Shown here: one piece after another, positions 33,598-46,315 of the stretch | Position numbering within the stretch: the first letter of the stretch is position 1 | Layout: each line of letters opens with the position of its first letter | Assembly: GCA_026874595.1 (NCBI GenBank) | Contig: CM049318.1 | Coordinates: 11,143,241-11,207,240, forward strand | Length of the DNA stretch: 64,000 bases | Source: Sipunculus nudus | Taxonomy: Eukaryota; Annelida; Sipuncula; Golfingiida; Sipunculidae | Direction: 5' to 3' | The notes under the pieces: model-generated | Database searches by the model: none | What the model was told of the DNA's origin: nothing | What the model saw: the letters and a program-made list of their open reading frames with translations, nothing else | Position numbers and translations under genes: made by a program

Positions 33598-35419
33598 TCC
33601 GCCAAAACAGAGTTTTGCGGATACTATGTTTTCAGCTGGCCGCCGCCGCCGCCGCCGCCGCCGCGTAGGTGTCCGGAGAACTCCTCCGTAACCGCTGGGC
33701 GGAATTTTCCGAAACCCGGGATTATGTTCGGGTCACATGTGAACTGCTGCGCCCCGATTTTGTTTTGACCTCTGACCTTTCCTTTGCGCTCTGCGTCCAT
33801 TTGTGCGTCTGTTTCCACACATAAACCCACATATCTCGGGAACCGTTTGACCGATCAGGAAAATTTTTTTGCAAATGTAGCCCTCGGAGGGCTTTATAAC
33901 ATACACTAAAAATGGTGGCGCCACCTGCAACCATGTTTGCACAGTGTCCATCTGTTCGTCTGCCTTGGGTTAAAATCACTCATATCTCTGCAGTGACTTG
34001 ACTAATTCACCTGAAATTGGGCATGCTTAAACATCCTGGATAGCTTTTCTGATTTTATGACAGGTGGCGCCACCTACATTCACGTTTACGCTGCAGACAT
34101 CCAAGCTCATATCTCGGGAACCGTTTGACCGATCAGGAAAATTCTTTTGCACAAATGTAGCCCTTGGAGAGCTTTATAACATACACCAAAAATGGTGGCG
34201 CCACCTGCAACCATGTTTGCACAGTGTCCATCTGTTCGTCTGCCTTGGGTTAAAATCACTCATATCTCTGCAGTGACTTGACTAATTCACCTGAAATTGG
34301 GCATGCGAATACATCCTGGATAGCTTTTCTGATTTTATGACAGGTGGCGCCACCTACATTCACGTTTACGCTGCAGACATCCAAGCTCATATCTTGGGAA
34401 CCGTTTGACCGATCAGGAAAATTCTTTTGCACAAATGTAGCCCTTGGAGAGCTTTATAACATACACCAAAAATGGTGGCGCTACCTGCAACCATGTTTGC
34501 ACAGTGTCCATCTGTTTGTGTGCCTTGGGTTAAAATCACTCATATCTCTGCAGTGACTTGACTAATTCACCTGAAATTTGGCATGCGTATACATCCGGGA
34601 TAGCTTTTCTGATTTTATGACAGGTGGCGCCACCTACATTCACGTTTACGCTGCAGACATCCAAGCTCATATCTCGGGAACCGTTTGACCGATCAGGAAA
34701 ATTCTTTTGCACAAATGTAGCCCTTGGAGAGCTTTATAACATACACCGAAAATGGTGGCACCACCTGCAACCATGTTTGCACAGTGTCCATCTGTTTGTC
34801 TGCCTTGGGTTAAAATCACTCATATCTCTGCAGTGGTTTGACTAAGTCACCTGAAATTCGGAATGCTTATACATCCTGGATAGCTTTTCTGATTTTATGA
34901 CAGGTGGCGCCACCTACAATCAAGTTTACGCTGCAGACATCCAAGCTCATATCTAGGGAACCGTTTGACCGATTGGGCCAAAATTTTGCATGTGTATAAA
35001 TCTCACATAGCTCTCTATCATATGCAAAACTGGTGGCGCCACCTGCAGCCATGTTTGCACAGCTCCCATCTGTTTGTCTGCCATGGGATAAAATCACTCA
35101 TATCTCAGCAGTGGTTTGACATATCTGCCTAAAATTTTGCAAGTTTATACATCCCCGACAGCTCTCTTGACCTTATGACAGGTGGCGCCACCTGCATTCT
35201 AGTTTATGCAGCAGATATCCAAGCTCATATCTTGGGAACCGTTTGACCGATTGGGCCAAAGTTTTGCATGTGTATAGAGCTTTCTGGATTTTTTCGTAGG
35301 TAGCGCAACCTACATACACAATTTGGCTGCAGACATCCATGCTAATATGCAACACTTCACCCGTTCCACTCTGATTTAGGCGGATACAAGTAGTCGCTTG
35401 TCGACTACCCGTATTCTAG
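33598..35419. mobile_element. Non-autonomous Helitron, family A, copy 1
   Basis: 5' end A|TCCGCC with an immediate stem-loop (ATCCGCCAAAAC / GTTTTGCGGAT). The 3' end CTAG|T lies 7 nt after a hairpin GTAGTCG-cttgt-CGACTAC (35390-35408). These are Helitron hallmarks. Inside are five tandem units of 280 bp (starts near 34064, 34344, 34624, 34904 and 35183), most with two copies of the GGTGGCGCCACC palindrome. No Rep/helicase ORF is present. The repeated 70-73 codon frames are by-products of the tandem unit. Confidence 0.82.
33766..33778 (-). promoter_or_regulatory. DR1 nuclear-receptor consensus in Helitron A copy 1
   Basis: TGACCTCTGACCT, the complement of AGGTCAGAGGTCA: two perfect half-sites spaced by one base (DR1; known for HNF4, RXR and COUP-TF families). 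It is identical in the other two copies of this element. Binding is inferred. Confidence 0.45.
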
Positions 35420-35646
35420 TTTTAAATTCTTTTTAAATTAAATTTCATAAACTTGCAATGATGAAATCTGAAAATATTACTTAATTAAGAAATATAAGTT
35501 ACATCATTATTTATCTTTAGTTTGGCTCATATCAGTCTGTGTGGCCTTTCTTTGAGAAATGACACAAAATCCATCGATTTGCATGGAAAATCCATGGTAT
35601 TTCCTCTATATAAGTCTATATACATGCCTCACATGAAAACAGTTAA

Positions 35647-37095
35647 ACCCCAGTCACACCAAACTGCCGGTGCTGCTACGGATTTAACCTTAACACCTTA
35701 AAGAACCGTAAGAGTACCTTAAAGAACCGTGGAAAAAAACCGTGAGGCACCGGGATTGAGTCCCGGAAGTTTTAAACGGTTTAAATTTCCGGGACATGTC
35801 AAGGTACACCGTGGGGAAAGGTCATACCGGAATAAACCGTAGTCAAATCGTAGTAAAAGCGTAGTGACACCGGATACACCGTAACAACACCTTGACGCCA
35901 CCGTGAATTTCCGTCGTATTTCCGGGACAACTTGTGACTTTTTGAGGCTTTCAATGGCCTCACTGTTCTCCACGTCCTTTTACGGTGCTGTCACGGAGTT
36001 TTCACGGCGTCCAAGGTACAGCTACGACTAATCACGGTCTAACCACTGTTTTTCACGGTATATGAAGGTTTTCTCACGGTGAAGGGATGGTTCTTCATGG
36101 AAATTGACGGTGGAGTCACGTTCGAGCCACGTTTTGGCTAAGGATATCAAGGTGCCGCTACGCAAGACTACGGCGCCACAAGGGTGAGAAAGTACTAGCC
36201 CTTTTGGTATCACGGTTTGTCACGGTTTACCACGGTCTTGCATATAACAAAGGGTGATTTTTCAATGCTTTCATTTTTGCGCATGTGTTCCGCAGAGAAG
36301 TCGCAACAACTTGACCTGGAGCAGCAGTTTCATCATCAACATCTTGTTCTGGTTCTTGATCGTCGTCATCTTTATCATCACCAACGTCCCTGGCTGCGCC
36401 TGGAGCAGACCTAGTTGCTGATTTTGACGTTGATGCTCCTAATTCATCATCAGGTCTCTGTGTGTCCTCTTCCTTATCTGTAACCGTCTTGGTTGACTCA
36501 TCTATTCTCTTTCGCATTTTTTGGCATAATAAATTAATAATAGCCTACTAATGGCTGTCGAAAAAAAATAAATAATAACTGTCAATAAACACTGGGTGGA
36601 CATGGATGAGCGGCTTATTTTTCTCGTGTTTTTTTTTTTTTTTTTTCAAACTGTGCTGGAATGCACCGCAAGTCCACCGTAAAACCACCGTGTCAGCACC
36701 GTAAGTACTGTAGCAACACCGTAGTGGCACCGTTTAGAACCGTAGGTCAAACAGCTACATCGTGGGTCATACCTTGCTGAACCGTACTGACACCGTGGGC
36801 ACCGTAGTGTCACCTTATTGACACCCTAGGGCCAGACATACCTTGCTGAACCGTAATGACACCGTGGGCACCGTAGTGTCACCTTATTGACACCCTAGGG
36901 CCACCGGGACAAACCGTAAGTATACCGTGCAATACCGTACTGACACCGGGGAAGATGATGACCGTTGACGATCGTCGAAACCTCCACGGAGGATTTTACG
37001 AAATTTCGTCCAGGTTCTTCCCGGTTTGAAAACCGGGACGAACCGGGGGTACATAAAACACCGTAGTTACACCTATGGTCGGTGTGACTGGGCCC
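35647..37095. mobile_element. 1449 bp TIR element with TTAA target duplication and ACCGT arrays
   Basis: Left end ACCCCAGTCACACC, right end GGTGTGACTGGGCCC, flanked on both sides by TTAA (35643-35646 and 37096-37099). The interior carries dense ACCGT/ACGGT motifs: mainly ACCG on the plus strand in the outer parts, and ACGGT near 35970-36240. A 69 bp tandem duplication is at about 36777-36915. TTAA suggests a piggyBac, Kolobok or PIF/Harbinger (TAA) relationship; I cannot choose among them. Confidence 0.65.
36227..36517 (-). pseudogene. Acidic open frame inside the TIR element, unidentified
   Basis: A 96-codon minus-strand frame with a clear D/E-rich stretch (G-D-D-K-D-D-D-D-Q-E-P-E-Q-D-V-D-D-E) after a Ser/Ala-rich part. 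I do not recognise a domain. It could be a leftover linker of a transposon-encoded protein or a chance frame. Its position in the least ACCGT-rich part of the element makes a captured or ancestral coding remnant possible. Confidence 0.25.
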
Positions 37096-37809
37096 TTAAG
37101 ACTTTGTTTCACAATCGAGTATGTTTAGTACTATAGGTCAATATTGTGTAATGTGTGTTATGTGTACGGTACAGGAAATATACTTGTATGCTTAACATTT
37201 TTTAATTGATAAACTTATAGAGAGGTTTGCTTTGTAATATATCAAGATTTTGGGTATTGCTCAATATATATAGTTATATATGAATCAGGTCAGTGTTCTG
37301 TAAATTGTTCATGTTAATATTTATTTGATTATTACATCTTAAAGTTCATTAGGTTTGTAAATGCTATCTCCTTTACCTCTCAGCTAGTATATGCATGTAT
37401 TTCATGCTTCATAACATGCACGTCACTGGCTTTGAGTTAAATTAAAAACATTATTACGTGATATGGTTTCTTAAGCTTTAAAGAATATTATTTAAGGGTA
37501 TAAATATCATAAATTTGGCACCCATGATTCTATAAAACTCAGTATTTGGTAACTTTTTGTGTAGTGCACTATTGAATTAAAGTGAGAAAATGCATGTTCA
37601 ATAAACTAATCTATAGGCCCAAGGCCTATTAAAAATGCATGCAGATTTTAAATATGTTTAATTTATTCAAAGTTTTCTATACCGTGTGAGGGGGAGATCC
37701 ACTCCCACACTCACCCATGTCGGGCGCTTGTATACTCGCCCTCAAGGTCTGTGCACTTTCAGAATGCGACACCCCCTCCCCCCCCCCCCCCCCCCCGGTC
37801 CAACTTACA

Positions 37810-39083
37810 AAAACGTTCCAAAGCCTATTAGTCCTGGGCCAATTCCCAAACAGGCCCATAATTTCGAGTTTGCTGCAACCCCCGTCATTATTAGGTTTGA
37901 TGTCATTTTTTAAAAGTGATAAATGGAGATCATATTTCAAAATATTTCCCCTCTGGAAAAGTGTCCAAAAGGCTTGAAATCGGCAACTTTATAAACTGAC
38001 CTCTGAACATATTTTTTTTTTAATATGGGTTAATGTCAAGGGAACTTTGCGGAATTCTTATGTGGAGAAATATTTACTGTTAAATTCAACCAGAGCTTCG
38101 ATTTGATGTGCTGAATCCATTAAAATAAATTTCGAAACTCTATTTCAAATTTTTAACCTTAAAATTTTAAATGAAAAAAAAATGAAAATAAAAAAGCATA
38201 TAATTTTAAAACCTCACTGAACATGTTATTTGGGATATAAAGAGGCAAGTTTAGTCCTTATCATCAATTTGATGAGCCAAATGGTATATAAAAATGTTAT
38301 TTTTTGTTATTCAGTGTATTTCAAGCCTGAATATTGACAGTTTAAAACTATTTAAAGTAATTAAATAAGTGATTATTTGTTTTTAATAAGGGTATACATC
38401 ATCTTCTGCAGGCAAGTAAAACTTTGATGTATACATTCCATATGAACGGCATGGGGGCAATTTGTTTGTGTTTTCTTAGATTCGACTGAAATGAAGTTAC
38501 TTATGAATTTTTACTTTTTATTTGAATTTTAAAATGAATATAAATATAAACATAAATATGAATATCAAAAGGCATATATTTTTAAACTATACTATTGTTT
38601 TGGATATAAACAGGCATAATTAGTCGTAATCATTAATTTGATCAAATAATGAAGTCAATTCAGTCCCATATCGCGTTTTAAATTTAAATTTCACAGTTTT
38701 TAGATAGTTTATTGGATAAAATAAATATCAAATAACGTTTATATTTTGAGTATCAATTGGCTTTTTGAGCTGAAGCACATCAGAATTATGGTGAGTCTAT
38801 TCCACTGATAGGACATGGACAATTTCTAAATCTGATTAAAATCTAGTTTAATTTAAATATTTTACTTAAACCCTGAATTTAAGAATTTTAATTTGAAATA
38901 TAAAAAATGAAAATTAGTATGGAAATTTATAGTTGTTATAATATTTTGCATTAGATTTGTATTTTGATAAGGTAAGTCTTTAACATATGTTGTTGGACAA
39001 TCACCCGTTCATAGACAAAAATATAGTGCATTTAAGCTTCTCTTAATACTTTGAGTACGTATATATATATATCTATATATATA

Positions 39084-39142
<59 letters not shown>

Positions 39143-39470
39143 TAGCTTCATTATTGAAGCCGGCAACAATACGTTTCCACACAAACGGCACGGACAATTT
39201 TTTCTTTCATATTGAGAAAAATAATATTACAAAATTAACATAAAATCTGATGGACAGAAACCAATGAAATGGTGTCATAACATACCGGATCTATAACTTA
39301 AAACAGTCCATTTGAACTTAAAATATGCACATGTTGGATGTACACGTCTTTATTATAGCCGGCAGGACAGAAAGGGCACTTTGATTCGTTTTACTTTCAT
39401 TAGACTTATTTTAGAAAATTTCAAATTTCCAATCTATAAATAAAAGTGTAGGTGGGCATTCAGAAGAGAA
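37810..39470. repeat. Left arm of a foldback-like inverted repeat, with ~370 bp tandem subrepeats
   Basis: 37810-38530 is the inverted relative of 43040-43835. Shared blocks include CCTGGGCCAAT, CCCGTCATTA-TAGGTTTGAT, TGGAGATCATATTTCAAAA, CTGGAAAAGTG, TTTGGGATATAAAGAGGCAAG and CGACTGAAATGAAG. The arm continues as diverged subrepeats, visible from GGCA-GG-CAATTT blocks near 38446, 38811 and 39186. A (TA)n tract lies at 39060-39138. Confidence 0.6.
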
Positions 39471-39826
39471 CATTATTTTGGAAAAGTTCAGGCGATAGGC
39501 TTTGTGTGAAACAAACTACCGAACGCAGAGGAGAGCAAAGTTTATCTTTACGTTTAGCTTTAACCATTAAATCCTAAATTTAAATTACCAAACGTTTTCA
39601 TGATTTTATAGTAATTTGTGTAAAAGCTTTAAGCCATCGTACCCAGGTCACCTGATTACTAATGGACCTGTTTACTGACATTTATTTACAGTTGGGATCA
39701 TAAGTTCCGCAAACTTCAGTGTTAGACACTCACAGACTGGAAAGCTGGTATTACGATCACTTTTTATACAAGATTAAAGGGAAAACTAATTTAAGATGGA
39801 GATAATCAGATGATAATATGGATTAA

Positions 39827-40265
39827 ACCGACTTCTGTGGCTCATGGAGTTGAGCACAGGACTTAAAGCCGGGAGGTCGTTAGTTCAATCAAGCCGAGGC
39901 GGTGAGATTTTCACGGTCGGTCCCCACGCAAGTTGAGTGCTGTGCAGGTTTAATGCATGGGAAGGATGTGCCCAACAACTGTGTATCACTCACAGTCGAG
40001 TGCGTCTTTGGGGTTCCTTGGTGTTATGACCCAGCTGAGGGATGATCACGCACCCAGGACCCGCAGGTGCGGTAGACACCGGGCCTGTGTGACATCAGGA
40101 TACAAAAGTAATCTGCTAGGAAGCGAGTGCTACTGCCCTGTCATGTAGTCCCAAACCGAAATTGAACTCTGATGTACATACTTATTAGATTACTATTAGA
40201 TTACTTAAGAGAGAATAAATAATGGAGGCGGTCACCTCAACCAAAACCAATTATAAAAAAAAATA
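39827..40265 (+). mobile_element. Full-length tRNA-derived SINE with 14 bp target duplication
   Basis: Flanked by a perfect 14 bp duplication ATAATATGGATTAA (39813-39826 and 40266-40279), proof of target-primed insertion. The head has a tRNA-like A box (GTGGCTCATGG region) and a B-box-like TTAGTTCAATC. The tail is GGAGGCGGTCACCTCAACC then A-rich. Three other partial copies (421, 22211/23790, 24012) define the family. The LINE partner is not in the window. Confidence 0.85.
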
Positions 40266-40279
40266 ATAATATGGATTAA

Positions 40280-42840
40280 TGTTTTACAACTGTTATTTCT
40301 TCTGTTAATTTACATTACCATCTGTCACCTGTCATCAGAAAGGGTTTTCTTTACAAATTTTCTTTGACATACATACTTTGCAAGGAAACAGATATTCGAG
40401 TCACGAGAAAAATGCAAATATATGGCCCAATCAATCCTTCAGAATTTCACTAAAGTCTACCAAAGTTAGTGATTCGTTTGATTAAGTGTATACATGCAGG
40501 AGATTAGCCCCAAAGCGATGGCTTCACTGATTATCTCACTATTAGGTGTGTCGCAAGTTCTCAGATATACTGTGCAGATACCCAAGATGATGGAGTTTCT
40601 TGTTTTACAATAAAAAGTGGGGGGGGGGGGGGGCTTATAAATAGTCTTGGTTCGGCAAACCAAAGGATCAGAAATATAAAAGAATTATTCACAAACCACA
40701 TAAACCACAAGAAAGTCTTATCTGTGATGTATATCCTTCTTTATATTTTTCACATGTTCTTTATCTTTTAATTATCGGCTATATATGATTTCCATTCACG
40801 AAGGGGGGAGGGTACAGTATAGCTGGCAGTGTACCAAGATTCACAACAATACTGTTTCACCTGCTCCGGGTCAAACGTTTAGTATCGGCAGTATATTATT
40901 GACAGTTCTCGTTTTGCGAAATTAACGCATGTATAATTAAAAGATATATGTGAATACTCGAAGACATTTAAGGATCATCATAGGTTCAGTATAACATATC
41001 TGAAAAGCGCTGGTCTAGGGTGCCCCTGTCGATTATGGTTGCGAAAATGGCCAAGGTGTATATTATATCAGGAAAGAGGTATTCTCTATCAAATATCCAG
41101 CAAAGTGAAATTGTCATTTAATTGGAAATACAACATTCTAGCTGACCAGTACTTAAGAACCGTCATGCAAATTTGGCTTACTAAAGTAATAAAAAAAATT
41201 CATTAATGTCTTGATATTTCTGACAATACCATCCATGGCTCAATATGATAATGAAAGGAGAGCAAAACTAATTTGATAACAAGAGACTTTACCATTTTTA
41301 CGAGTTTCCTTTTTCAGTGTCTTTGGATCTTTCACAAGTCCCTATATTATGTCAGCCAAAGTCCCGATTTCCTAATAACAATGACAATACCTCTCCTGTC
41401 AAATCAAGTTTACAGCCATCCACACCCCCTGACCCGGCTAATGTCTTGTATATGGTCTAAGATTTGAACAGGTGTGTTTTTCAATTAATCAAATGAATGG
41501 GCTGCCTATTGATTCTGTTGTTTTGTATATTCACAATCCAAATCAGGATTTGGGCTGGTATTCTGATGACTTCTGGACTTTTAAAAATTATATGTTAAGA
41601 ATAAAAGTTACACTTTGAACATTTTATTTAATTCAAAAATGTAAAAGGAATGGAAATAGAACCACATGTATTCTGTCAAAGTCTCGGGGAATACTCGCTA
41701 TAAATATAGAAACTCTAGGAGTTTTCAATCAAAGGTTTCAATCAGAGGTTTCTATCAAATATAAACAAACAGTGTTTTAAATTAAAATATGAATGATCGT
41801 GCTAAAAATGCCAATCTTTCTTACGCAAATAAAATCTAATTTATATGTTTCAATTTCAAAATTATGAGAAGCAGCTCTACTATAGTCTACATATGTTTAA
41901 CTTATATTACTGCATGCAAATGCTCATATTCATAATTGTTTTGTATGAAACTTAATATCAGTAGAAAGTTTGGGTGTAGAGGAATTTATTGCAGTAAGGA
42001 ATATATAAATCCACAGAATACAATAGGCAATTATTTGCATTATTGGTAGTCCCATCATTAATAACTAATATATATGATCCACAGAAGTAATAAAATATGT
42101 AATCGGGAAGTTGCATATGTTACGATGACACGTGCTGCTAACATTCAACAGTAATGTTAGCCGCCGACAGCGCCGTCACAGTTTTTTTTCAGGTTTTTTT
42201 TTTAAATAATGATATATATATGACGCATTGCGTCCATCAGTAAAATAAAAAAAAAGCATTTGCGGAGTTCATTCTTATGGGCTACAGTAATGTGTAACTC
42301 CCCCAATACAAGGATCACAAACATACAAGGCCGAAACGGTCCTCAGTGTAACACTTAATACTAAAAGGCACTAAAACTACATTAACTACACTAAAACTTA
42401 ACTATGTATTGCAGCGCGTGCATAAACAGGAGGTGGGTGGGAGGGTTTTAAAAATGCAGCTGTATGCTCCGCCGCCGCAAGACAAAGTGAGCTGACAAAG
42501 CGCGATACCCCACCACAATGACTCCAGGATCCTCCAGGTGGCGCCCTAATTACCTGTAGATGGGTCATACAGCCAGAAAGCTACAGATACTCGTCCCAAC
42601 TCCAAACCGATATATTAAGCGAAGATTAACTAGGTCAATCTCACATAAAAATTGCTTCGCCCCCCAGTGGTTTCAGCCAAAGATGTTATCCCCTGTCTTG
42701 TTTTTTTTTTTTTTTTTTTTTTTTCAAATTCACTTGTCAAACTTTTGGGGCGTTTAATTTAAGCGATAAAATTTGACGCACCACTTCATATTTTAAAAGA
42801 TAGTGCTATTTTTCTCAGGAAATGCCGGTGTCACAAAACT
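40280..42840. other. Intergenic DNA, no supported gene
   Basis: A G homopolymer near 40619-40634, a T homopolymer near 42701-42724 and otherwise unique AT-rich sequence. No exon or transposon end could be supported. Confidence 0.5.
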
Positions 42841-42847
42841 TATAAAT

Positions 42848-42850
<3 letters not shown>

Positions 42851-42895
<45 letters not shown>
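42851..42895. repeat. (TA)n microsatellite
   Basis: About 22 TA units just inside the right foldback-like arm. Confidence 0.95.
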
Positions 42896-42898
<3 letters not shown>

Positions 42899-43039
42899 CC
42901 TAAATGTATGTATAGTTATCATTCTATTCGTTTAAGGGTGCAAAGCAGAAATGTGTTGAAAGCAATTATATCCCTGGATTTGTTAATCAAATTTATATTT
43001 TTAACTGCATCTGCATTGATTTCTTTCTTTTTTTTCAAA

Positions 43040-43835
43040 TGCCATTAAGACTGTAAAATTCTTTGATTTTTTATATCTTTTTAATTTAAAAGTTCGTGTT
43101 AAAACTGCAAATTTACTTTGGTAAGTTCATTTCAGTTGAATTAAAGAGTACACAACGAATTGTCCTTTGTCATTCACATGAAAGGTAAACATCAAAGTTT
43201 TACTCTGCCCAAAATGATGATGTATACCATAATTATAAACAAAAAATCACATACTTAATTTATTTAAGAAGCTTAAAATTGTAAACTTTAAGGCTTGAAA
43301 TACGCTTAATGATAAAAGTAACATTTTTAATCCATTTGCCTTACAAATTGATGATTCGAACTAATCTTGCCTCTTTATATCCCAAACAGTAACGTTTTAA
43401 AGTCAAATGCCTTTTTATATTTTAAACTTTTAATTTTAAAATTTGAAGGAAAAGGAATTCAAAATAGACTTTAGAAAGTAATTTTAATTGATTTAGCGCA
43501 GCAAAATTAGTACGTGAGGTAGCTCTGATTGAATTTAGTAGTAGTATATATATCTACATAACAATTTCGTAGAGTGAACCCTTGACATTTATCCATATAT
43601 TTTCAAGAAGTTATATGTACCGAGATTAGTCTAGACTAGTTTGCCGATTTCGAGCTTTTTGGCACTTTTCCAGTGGGGTAGGCCTGATGTTTTGAAATAT
43701 GATCTCCATGAATCAATTTAACAGAAATAGAATCAAACCTTATAATGACGGGTGCATGGTGCAGCAAAACTTAAAATTTCATGATTGGTCCCAGGACTAT
43801 AGGCTATCTATACGGATTCCAAGGCAGACCCATCA
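43040..43835. repeat. Right arm of the foldback-like inverted repeat
   Basis: The reverse complement aligns with 37810-38530, from CCTATAGTCCTGGGACCAAT on the outside to TTCAACTGAAATGAACTTAC on the inside. Only one subrepeat unit is present here, against several on the left, so the arms have unequal length. Confidence 0.6.
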
Positions 43836-43879
43836 ACCTTGCACGATTTCCTAAAAATGGACTCCATTCCAGAACCGTG

Positions 43880-43931
43880 TCACACACACACAAACACACC
43901 CTAACACACACACACACACACACACACACAC
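43880..43931. repeat. (CA)n microsatellite
   Basis: CACACA runs interrupted by AAACACACCCTAA, immediately outside the right inverted arm. Confidence 0.9.
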
Positions 43932-44701
43932 CTGTCCTATGCATACATATAGGCCTACTGTGTTAAGGCCTACTATTGTCACACATGCTTATTAATTCTT
44001 ACATGCCTGCAGGCGAAAGGTTTCTTTAATATAATTAATTTCTTCGAGGCAACATAAGAGGTGACAAAAATTGAAAATATTAATTTTGTGAGAATTATAC
44101 TGTCATATAATTAACCAATACCTGAAACTTCACCTGGGCTACATTATTGTCCGAGTAGAAACATGTAGAGAAAACCTGCAGTGTGGTAGCAGGCGTTCCC
44201 GCCGGCTGCAGGGCTGCAGCCCGGAGGATTATGGCGGGAAAAAGGTGGAATGAAAGCCTAACTTTCTGCTGCCATCTAGTGTTTTTATTCCTAACTAAAA
44301 CAGCAGATGCTTCATCTACTCACTGAGGACCCTGGAGAAAAACCGATTGTTACGTCACGTCTCTGTGTCGTAATTCCCAGGGGTGCCATCAGCGAGTCAT
44401 AAAAAAAAAGCACGCTTTTGGTACGCTGACGTCACATTACAATATTTCTTTTCAAATATTTAAACCTCATGTTACAGTCAATATTTCTCGATCATGTCTA
44501 CTTCATAGATTTTTTCTCAACCGCTGTGCTATAATAAAGCTGTTATGATATATCAATGGATTTTGTTAATATTCTGCAATCAACTGTGCCTGTCTACAGA
44601 CATACATATGAGTCTTATGATACAAAAGCTTTAATAAGAATTTTAAATTATTGACTGAAAAGATAAAACTGTGGTGTTAAAAATATTTCGAGATCAATTT
44701 A

Positions 44702-44703
<2 letters not shown>

Positions 44704-44764
<61 letters not shown>
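44704..44764. repeat. (TTA)n trinucleotide microsatellite
   Basis: About 20 uninterrupted TTA units. Confidence 0.95.
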
Positions 44765-46315
44765 CGATAATAGAAAAAAGTTGAAGCTCGTCTAGGCCTA
44801 GACCTTTACATTTTAAAAAATAAATATGAATAGGGCAAATATAGGTGTATAAAATAAAAATATATTATGAAGAATATTTATTCTCAGTCTAAGTGACTCT
44901 CGGGAATTTAGGCCTACAAAGCATGGTCTAGTACTTTAGTGAGTTCGTGGGCGTACAGAAAATAGTAAATTAGATTCACAACAGATGTCGTTATAGTCAG
45001 GTTGTGAAATTCCTCCCTGCTGCTTTACCGACATCTTCAGGCACTGACCGAAACTAATCTAATGCGGCCTTGCGATGAGTTCGTGTCAGGTCAAACAAAC
45101 AACGCAGGTCAGTAAACATCCCAACCTTCACGAAGTGTGGAGGGTGCTTCAGCAGACGACTAAGTTTCAGGATCTGTAGCCTGACATTTCAGCGTTATTC
45201 AGGAAAACCTGACTGTCACGTCCGCACAGGTAAGTTGTTACTGCACGTGATCAGTGATAATTAACAGTTTACGTTTGCGAGGAGTTTGATGGAAGGCATG
45301 GACTATGACGTTTGATATAACTCGATTATGAGAGTGAAGTCGTAAACTTGATCATTGATGTTTTGTTTCCTCGAAATGTCCGACTACTTGCAACTCCTTC
45401 AAGTAACACCTTTAACAGACGGACGGTAAACTAATTGTGCGCTTGTATTATATTTCAGGAGGCTCATGGCATGCAACCTTTTACATTTGGATTTTGGAAT
45501 AACATATCACGACTTATAATACTTTAATTAATAAATATATTATTTACTCTTACTGATACTGACATTACTGTGTATGAGACTTGCAGTGAAACTGACAAAA
45601 AATCAAAATTGACAGCAGTCACCTTTTATTATTACTGCGGTATTTCTGCCAGGGATTGAAATTCCCGGGACTGTTTATATATATTATATTTAATGTATTT
45701 TTATGTTTTTAGATGAGCTGTTATAATTTACATAATGGACATGGCCTTGCCCATCTGTTTTGATGGCTATTGTATAAAATACTTGTGTATCCATTCAGTA
45801 TTGCTTAGTATTAAAAAGTGTTTTAATGTTTTATTATGGCACAAACACGTACCCCATTGGCTACAGTCTGCAGCGCTGACATGTAGTGAACAAGGGTCAA
45901 GCGCTACAGACTCTGGTGGGGAAAGTTTATACTATGCAAGTTTGCACGGATCCATGCAGACCCTCAGACACATATATGCCTTATGCAGCGTGAGGAAACC
46001 AAACTATTCCCACATATTATCATTGATACGGATGCTTAGACTCCGTTGGGACTAAAACTTTTGCTGAATGATCAGTATGTAATAACTAATAAAGTATGGG
46101 TACTTACTCTGAATGAAATCAGATCTTGCTTGGTCTCCGTCGGGCATATATACAACTCCCGCTTGGAAGGATGGCAACAACTGAACTCCGCAAGTTCAAG
46201 GAAATAAAACATCTACAGGCCCACATAAGGTGATATATCAATATATTTTGATACATATTAAGTTTATTCTTATATATGAATGCAAAATTGCTTCTCCATC
46301 GCAGAACAAGCACTG
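44765..46315. other. Unique intergenic DNA
   Basis: No domain recognised. The open frame 45735-46055 (106 codons) shows no motif and no splice-site support. A CAG|GTAAGT donor-like site at about 45229 follows a GC-richer 200 bp stretch and might end a non-coding exon, but that alone is not enough to call one. Confidence 0.4.

Noticed and set aside
34064-34845. Three nearly identical 70-73 codon ORFs
   Set aside because: They repeat every 280 bases with the Helitron tandem unit, are not kept in the other copies, and have no domain.
45020-45230. Non-coding first exon of a plus-strand gene ending at CAG|GTAAGT
   Set aside because: Only a donor-like site; no promoter element or downstream coding exon could be linked.
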